Of a stretch of DNA of 36,822 nt, positions 32,396 through 36,822 are shown piece by piece. Below the pieces are notes generated by a model. The model was not told where the DNA came from and ran no database searches. It worked only from the letters and a program-made list of their open reading frames with translations. Both the position numbers and the translations under genes were made by a program. Origin of the DNA: Rhizobium sp. ASV20 (GTDB lineage: Bacteria > Pseudomonadota > Alphaproteobacteria > Rhizobiales > Rhizobiaceae); contig NZ_JAELTU010000064.1 in assembly GCF_016429015.1 (NCBI RefSeq), positions 1 through 36,822 on the forward strand, given 5' to 3'. Position 1 is the first letter of the stretch. Each line of letters begins with the position of its first letter.

Positions 32396-34222
32396 ATGAA
32401 CATGCGCAATCTGCAGCTTGCTGCGGCGAATTGCGCGTGTTGCCGTCCTTCGCATCAAAAGAGACAGGGACATCACTTGAATTATCACCGCAGACTTAAC
32501 TCAGCTGTATGTTTCGCCTCGCTGGTGGGCCTATTCGGTTACAGCGGCTCGACCGCGTTCGCACAGACCGCAGGACAAATCACGCAGCCGACCTATGCGC
32601 CGTCCGTCGTGCGGCCGGTGAGCGGTGGCATAGACCTACCTCTCGGTGGTGGGCCTGAGGCGCCGGCTGGCGCGGAAAAACTCTCCGTCAAGATATCCGC
32701 CCTCCAGGTCGAGGGTTCTACCAACGGTCTTACGAGCGAGATCGCAGCCATAGAAGCGAGGCTGAAGGGCAAGCGCGTGACCGGTGCCATGCTTTTTGCC
32801 GCCGCCCGGGATCTGGAGGCTGCCTATGCCCGCGCGGGTCACCTTTTGGTGCGTGTCACCCTGCCGCCGCAGACCGTGCGCGACGGTATGCCGCTCAAGC
32901 TTCTGGTGACGGATGGTTATGTCGAGGCGATTGACACATCAGCTCTCCCTGAGAAAATACGAGAAAGAATAGGGGCGATCCTCAATCCGCTGATTGGCAA
33001 GGCCTCCGTTACAAAACAAGATCTGGAACGACGTCTGCTGCTTGCCGGGGATACACCCGGCGTCGTCCTGAAGTCCACTTTGAAGGCAGGCGATAGACCG
33101 GGATCCACGATCATTGTTGTTGACGGGACATATAGTCCCGTCACGACGAGCATTGCCACCGACAATGGTCTGTCGGACCGCCTCGGGACGTTTGCCACAA
33201 CATTCGGTCTGGATGTTAATAATGTATTCGGGTTGGGAGAGATCGTGTACGCGCGACTTTCCGGCTATCCCGGCTATAATGGCGGCAATCTTTTCTCCAG
33301 CGATCCACGCAACCGCCAGATGGTTCTTGGCGTGAATGTCCCGCTCGGGCTCGATGGCTGGTGGCTCAATCTGGAAGGTGTGGATAGCCGCACCCATCCG
33401 ACCTCTGATCTCGCTTATACGATGCGCGACGATTTCCAGCGCTTTTCTGTCAGGACGGGTTACAACTGGCTACGTTCACGCGATCTTAACACCACCTCCA
33501 TTCTGTTGTTCGATATTGCTGACGAAAATCAGAAACTCGCCCTTGGCACCCTCACTGCCCCTTTTACAAGTGACAAACTGCGTGTCCTGCGCCTGACGCA
33601 ATCCACGGATGTTTTCCTGCCGTGGGGTGCAACTGTTTCCGGCAACGCGACCGCCTCATTCGGCCTTGACGCATTCGGTGCGCGCCACGGCACGATGCGA
33701 TTGCCGCTATCGCGCGCTGGCGCAGAACCCGACTTTGCCAAGCTTGACGTGTCTGGTCGCTACAATCAAAGCTTTGTGCAAGGGCAGCTTGCGCTTTCCG
33801 TAGCGGCCAAGGCGCAGACATCGTTCGGCGACGCACTCCCTGCTTCTGAGCAGTTCGGGCTTGGCGGATTCGATTGGCTTTCGGCTTTCGACAGCGGAAC
33901 GCTGCAGGGAGACGCTGGCGCAGCGATAAGGACGGAGCTGGCATTCCCGGCTGTTTTGCCCGCGATTGCAATCACACCAACAATTGGTGGCTCTGCAGCA
34001 CCTTATGTGTTCGCCGCCGCGGGTATTGCCAAGCTCGAGCGTCCAACCGCTGTGGAAAAGGGTGTCAGCCGCGCAGCGAGCTTCGGAGCTGGGCTTCGTT
34101 TCAACGTCTCCGAGAACGGTGGTACCGGTGGCGCTTCGCTCGCGCTCGAATACGCACATGGCGAGGCAACGAGTATTGGCTCGGAAAATCGCTTCAACCT
34201 GCGGCTTTCGGCGAAGTTCTGA
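32396..34222 (+). CDS. Two-partner secretion outer-membrane transporter (TpsB, FhaC/ShlB-like)
   Basis: A 608-residue outer-membrane protein. An N-terminal extension and signal-like segment end near STAFAQTAG (about 58). A proline-rich linker follows, then POTRA-type domains (about 95-245: 'LSVKISALQVEGSTNGLTSEIAAIEARLKGKRVTGAMLFAAARDLEAAYARAGHLLVRVTLPPQ'). A 16-strand-type barrel ends in Phe ('FNLRLSAKF'). The L6-loop motif appears as 'FGLGGFDWLSAFDSG' in place of the usual VRGY. ATG 32396 has only a weak ribosome-binding site, and an ATG at 32402 is nearly equivalent. It exports the TpsA protein encoded just upstream. Confidence 0.9.
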   Translation: MNMRNLQLAAANCACCRPSHQKRQGHHLNYHRRLNSAVCFASLVGLFGYSGSTAFAQTAGQITQPTYAPSVVRPVSGGIDLPLGGGPEAPAGAEKLSVKISALQVEGSTNGLTSEIAAIEARLKGKRVTGAMLFAAARDLEAAYARAGHLLVRVTLPPQTVRDGMPLKLLVTDGYVEAIDTSALPEKIRERIGAILNPLIGKASVTKQDLERRLLLAGDTPGVVLKSTLKAGDRPGSTIIVVDGTYSPVTTSIATDNGLSDRLGTFATTFGLDVNNVFGLGEIVYARLSGYPGYNGGNLFSSDPRNRQMVLGVNVPLGLDGWWLNLEGVDSRTHPTSDLAYTMRDDFQRFSVRTGYNWLRSRDLNTTSILLFDIADENQKLALGTLTAPFTSDKLRVLRLTQSTDVFLPWGATVSGNATASFGLDAFGARHGTMRLPLSRAGAEPDFAKLDVSGRYNQSFVQGQLALSVAAKAQTSFGDALPASEQFGLGGFDWLSAFDSGTLQGDAGAAIRTELAFPAVLPAIAITPTIGGSAAPYVFAAAGIAKLERPTAVEKGVSRAASFGAGLRFNVSENGGTGGASLALEYAHGEATSIGSENRFNLRLSAKF

Positions 34223-34287
34223 CCTCGAGGCCTCTCTGTGGAATGCGCGAGAATGACCCAAAATCCCTTCGAACGGAAACAGTACCG

Positions 34288-34941
34288 ATGACTTACCTTG
34301 CTTCTCACCGGCTTGCGCGAACTCTTGCCTGCCTCACACTTGTTTTGCTTGCCTGCTTTGCGCTTGTCTTGATTGCGCTTCCGGCGGGTGCCCAGGAAAA
34401 AGGACCGGCCACTAAGCCGGAGGTCCTGGCAGAACCGACCGTTACGAGCGCCACCTATGGAGACTGGGTCCTGCGTTGCGTCGCTGTTCCGTCCGACGCA
34501 AAAGCGGTGACGGCGGAAAAAGCCGGACGCGCGCGGGACAAGAATTGCGAAGTCGCGCAGACGGTGCAGGTTCAAGGCCAGCAACAGCCGCTTGCACAAC
34601 TTGCGATCGCACGTCTGCCCGAAAAAAATGCGCTGACGCTGACAGCAGTCGTACCCGTCAATGTATCGCTTCCGGGACTGATCCATGTTTCGGGCAATGG
34701 CAAGACCGGCGACGACGAAAAGGGCGGTGTGGATTTGGCCTGGAAGGCCTGCGTCGGCGGCGGATGCATCGCGAACGCGCAGATCAGCGACAAGATTGTT
34801 GCGGATTGGGCGCAACAGCAGCAGCAGGGGCATCTGCGGTTCGCCGATGCGAGTGCGTCGGCGATCGCCATTCCGCTTTCTTGGAAAGGATTGGAACAGG
34901 CGGTTAACGCCCTGAACAAAGCCATGCCTGCCGGTCGCTGA
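34288..34941 (+). CDS. IalB-family (invasion-associated locus B) periplasmic protein
   Basis: A 217-residue exported protein. Signal peptide RTLACLTLVLLACFALVLIALPAGAQ (cleavage near residue 36) is followed by the IalB pattern 'ATYGDWVLRCVAVP...KNCEVAQTVQVQGQQQPLAQLAIARLP'. Next come 'VVPVNVSLPGLIHV' and 'DLAWKACVGGGCIANAQISDKIVADWAQQQQQGHLRFADASASAIAIPLSWKGLEQAVNAL'. The mature chain keeps four Cys, probably forming disulfides. IalB proteins aid host-cell entry in Bartonella and occur widely in Rhizobiales with unclear roles. ATG 34288 was chosen for the clean signal peptide. It lies 65 nt after tpsB in the same direction, probably in the same operon. Confidence 0.85.
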   Translation: MTYLASHRLARTLACLTLVLLACFALVLIALPAGAQEKGPATKPEVLAEPTVTSATYGDWVLRCVAVPSDAKAVTAEKAGRARDKNCEVAQTVQVQGQQQPLAQLAIARLPEKNALTLTAVVPVNVSLPGLIHVSGNGKTGDDEKGGVDLAWKACVGGGCIANAQISDKIVADWAQQQQQGHLRFADASASAIAIPLSWKGLEQAVNALNKAMPAGR

Positions 34942-34971
34942 ACTGCCGCGGCTCAACCGCTCGGGTTCGCT

Positions 34972-35676
34972 TCATGCAAGCTCGAGTGGATCCGTGAAGC
35001 GGATGCCGATATTTTGGATACTGACTAGAGGCGGTTCCAGACCAGCTTCTATAATCTTCTGGCGGAACCGTCTCAGGGCAGCATCAAGTCCTCGGCTCTC
35101 AGCGTTGGCAGCACCATATCGGAGCGCATCTGAAAGAACATGGCGTGGTATGGGCTTGCCTTCCAATCCGGCAAACTGCTCGACCAGCAGAACTTCGCGT
35201 CCGGTTAGATCAATGCTGCTGCCATCGGATGCACTCAGCCTGCGCATGCGCAAATTGAGCTTCCAGCTCAGTTTTGCTGGTCTTGCGGGCGATGGATCTG
35301 AAGGACCGATGCGACGCACCAAATTACGAACCGCCAAAAGTAGCTCTTCAGCGACCACAGGTTTGGTCAAATAAAGATCCGCGCCTTCGGTGTAGCCACG
35401 TATGCGATCTGAATGGCGCGCCCGCGCCGTAAGCATGATGATGCCCATGTGCTCGCGATCTCTGGCTATGCTGGCGGCAAGTTCAAAGCCGCTTATGTCC
35501 GGCAGGTTGACGTCGAGGATCGCCACGTCGAAATGTTCGGAGCGTACTGCTCGGTGGAATGCCATTCCGCAGTTGGCTTCTGTCACCTGCAAGCCGCTCA
35601 GCCGGAGATAATCCGCCAGGCCCTCGCGTAAATCGTTGTCATCTTCAACCAGGAGAATTCGTGCGGGGGATTTCAT
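34972..35676 (-). CDS. OmpR-type response regulator
   Basis: A 234-residue two-domain response regulator. The receiver (about 5-120) has acidic residues at 11-13, phospho-acceptor Asp55 (VAILDVNLPD), Thr83 and Lys105 (LYLTKPV). The C-terminal winged-helix DNA-binding domain (about 135-230: 'SIDLTGREVLLVEQFAGLEGKPIPRHVLSDAL...GLDAALRRFRQKIIEAG') is of the OmpR/PhoB type. The ATG at 35676 has only a weak ribosome-binding site. It converges with the IalB gene (30 nt between stops) and diverges from the 7TM sensor, which is its probable partner. Confidence 0.9.
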   Translation of the reverse strand: MKSPARILLVEDDNDLREGLADYLRLSGLQVTEANCGMAFHRAVRSEHFDVAILDVNLPDISGFELAASIARDREHMGIIMLTARARHSDRIRGYTEGADLYLTKPVVAEELLLAVRNLVRRIGPSDPSPARPAKLSWKLNLRMRRLSASDGSSIDLTGREVLLVEQFAGLEGKPIPRHVLSDALRYGAANAESRGLDAALRRFRQKIIEAGLEPPLVSIQNIGIRFTDPLELA

Positions 35677-35741
35677 CAGGTCAGGTCTTGAAAGGAACGG
35701 GAAACTGCCCTCATAGAACAGCCGCAGAAGTGCTTCTATCG

Positions 35742-36822
35742 ATGCACCGCTACCAAGCCTTGTCTGCCATGTCGAACCAGGAGAAACAACCGGTGCCGTC
35801 GCCCGGAATCCGCCTTACCAGCATCTATTTTTTCATTCCCATTGCATTCTTTCTCCTGCTGCTTGCTGCCTATGCAATGCAGGGCGAGCACAAGGGCGGG
35901 CTTCTGTCTGATATAAGGATGTTAGAGGATCCATCACGCAACCTCGATCTCGAAGAGGTTCTTGCGGTGGATCCAGCTCGATTTCGTCCGATCAGGGGTC
36001 ATAGCATCAACCCAGGCTATACGAAGAACGCTATTTGGCTTCGGTTGACGGTGGCGAGCGACAGATCCCGCCCCGCCCTGCTTTCCCTGTCCCCCAACTT
36101 TCTGGACTTCGTCGACTTCTACATCGCCAAGGATCGCTCAAGCACTGCGGCATCGGACTTCGTCCATGTGGCGATGGGAGATCATCGGCCAATACCGGTC
36201 GATGGCGTATCGGGGCTCGATAACGCCGTGCGGCTTGACCTTGCCGCGGGTGAGCCGGTTCCGGTCTATATCCGATTGGCTGGCGTCAGTTCGACCTTGA
36301 CGACGGACATCGCGCTCTATTCACGAGACGAGCATATCCGTCGCACTACAATAACGGCGGTGGTAGCTGGCCTGTGGTTCGGCAGCATGGCAGTCTTGAT
36401 TGTCATCCAGTTTGTGTTTTTTTACTTCGACCGGCGGCCGTACTACCTTCTTCTGGCCGCGGCGACCTTCGTTGCTGTGCTTGTCTACATCGGCACACTT
36501 GGGTTCTCGCGGCTTTTCCTGTTTCAAAACGGTGGCATAGGCAACGACATTTACACAGCCGGCACGACATGGCTTGGTCTTGCCGTAGGCCCGTTGGCGG
36601 GGGACAGCATTTTTGGCCTTCGCAACAGAGCCCCCATACTCCATCGGTTGCTGATGGCCGCTTCCGGTATTGGCCTGATCGGTGTTGTCTGCGCAGTGCT
36701 GGGGGCGAACATGGCCTTCGTGCCCATTGGTAATGTTGCCAGCATCGGCGTGACAACACTTATCATGCTTTACGGCATTTGCTCGGCAAATGAAAACGGT
36801 TCGGCAACGCGCTTGCGTGCTG
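35742..36822 (+). CDS. 7TM-DISM sensor protein, N-terminal part (runs off right edge)
   Basis: An open frame from ATG 35742 to the window end (360 residues visible). An N-terminal membrane helix (LTSIYFFIPIAFFLLLLAAYAM) is followed by a periplasmic 7TMR-DISMED2-like domain ('GHSINPGYTKNAIWLRLTVASD...FLDFVDFYIAKD', 'VPVYIRLAGVSSTLTTDIALYSRDEH'). The 7TMR-DISM seven-helix block begins at 'TAVVAGLWFGSMAVLIVIQFVFFYFDRRPYYLLLAAATF'. Alternative starts are ATG 35769 and GTG 35793; the last has AGGAG nine bases upstream. Such proteins end in a histidine kinase or GGDEF domain beyond the window. Divergent pairing with a response regulator favours a kinase. Confidence 0.85.
   Translation, partial: MHRYQALSAMSNQEKQPVPSPGIRLTSIYFFIPIAFFLLLLAAYAMQGEHKGGLLSDIRMLEDPSRNLDLEEVLAVDPARFRPIRGHSINPGYTKNAIWLRLTVASDRSRPALLSLSPNFLDFVDFYIAKDRSSTAASDFVHVAMGDHRPIPVDGVSGLDNAVRLDLAAGEPVPVYIRLAGVSSTLTTDIALYSRDEHIRRTTITAVVAGLWFGSMAVLIVIQFVFFYFDRRPYYLLLAAATFVAVLVYIGTLGFSRLFLFQNGGIGNDIYTAGTTWLGLAVGPLAGDSIFGLRNRAPILHRLLMAASGIGLIGVVCAVLGANMAFVPIGNVASIGVTTLIMLYGICSANENGSATRLRA

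Noticed and set aside
34942..34971. Bidirectional terminator between the IalB and response-regulator stops
   Set aside because: The 30-bp gap has no stable hairpin followed by a T-run on either strand.

Overview
The window looks like an accessory, mosaic stretch of a Rhizobiales genome (Rhizobium/Agrobacterium-like). The signs are high-GC alphaproteobacterial coding, a DUF6894 protein, an IalB-family protein, an Fnr-type regulator tail, dense LysR/GntR/DeoR-controlled catabolic modules, and IS6, IS21, ISKra4 and IS5-type insertion sequences or their remains between modules. No rRNA, CRISPR array or intact tRNA is visible. All assignments come from reading motifs; no database search was run.

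Left part (1-3070): the tail of a Crp/Fnr-type regulator, a small DUF6894 protein, then an IS cluster. The cluster holds an IS6-family element with perfect 17-bp ends, a second IS6-family element lying against a 5'-truncated istB, and the IS21 right end with its multiple terminal repeats. A stray copy of the second IS6 element's left end lies farther left.

3071-10537: a leftward five-gene operon (three short-chain dehydrogenases, an alpha/beta hydrolase, a DUF427 protein) with a divergent LysR regulator. Next comes a second LysR gene divergent from an unknown protein and a PIG3-like quinone oxidoreductase. This second module is bracketed by two degenerate tRNA-3'-end-like direct repeats.

10771-16544: a PPOX-type flavoprotein, a long gene-poor stretch, then a leftward signalling group: a soluble double-PAS chemotaxis transducer, a GGDEF-EAL protein, and a seven-helix membrane protein with a clustered histidine motif that overlaps the GGDEF-EAL gene by 4 nt.

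16755-24594: after an ISKra4 fragment and gene debris comes the most unusual module, a tightly coupled leftward operon. It encodes an amino-acid-type ABC transporter, a GntR/UTRA regulator, a BtpA/SgcQ-family TIM barrel, a ureidoglycolate-lyase-fold protein, a PfkB sugar kinase and an agmatinase-family ureohydrolase. It has a readable sigma-70-like promoter with a palindromic operator over the predicted start site. The combination suggests import and breakdown of a nitrogen-rich (guanidino- or ureido-bearing) sugar-like or conjugated compound; the substrate is unknown.

24595-28067: a 251-bp inverted-repeat element, a DeoR repressor divergent from a NudK-type Nudix hydrolase across a perfect 14-bp palindrome, and a decayed IS5-family transposase.

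28068-36822: a two-partner secretion locus (1433-residue exoprotein with GLUG and MBG/YDG-type repeats, then its FhaC/ShlB-type transporter), an IalB-family periplasmic protein, and a divergent response-regulator/7TM-DISM sensor pair whose sensor runs off the right edge.
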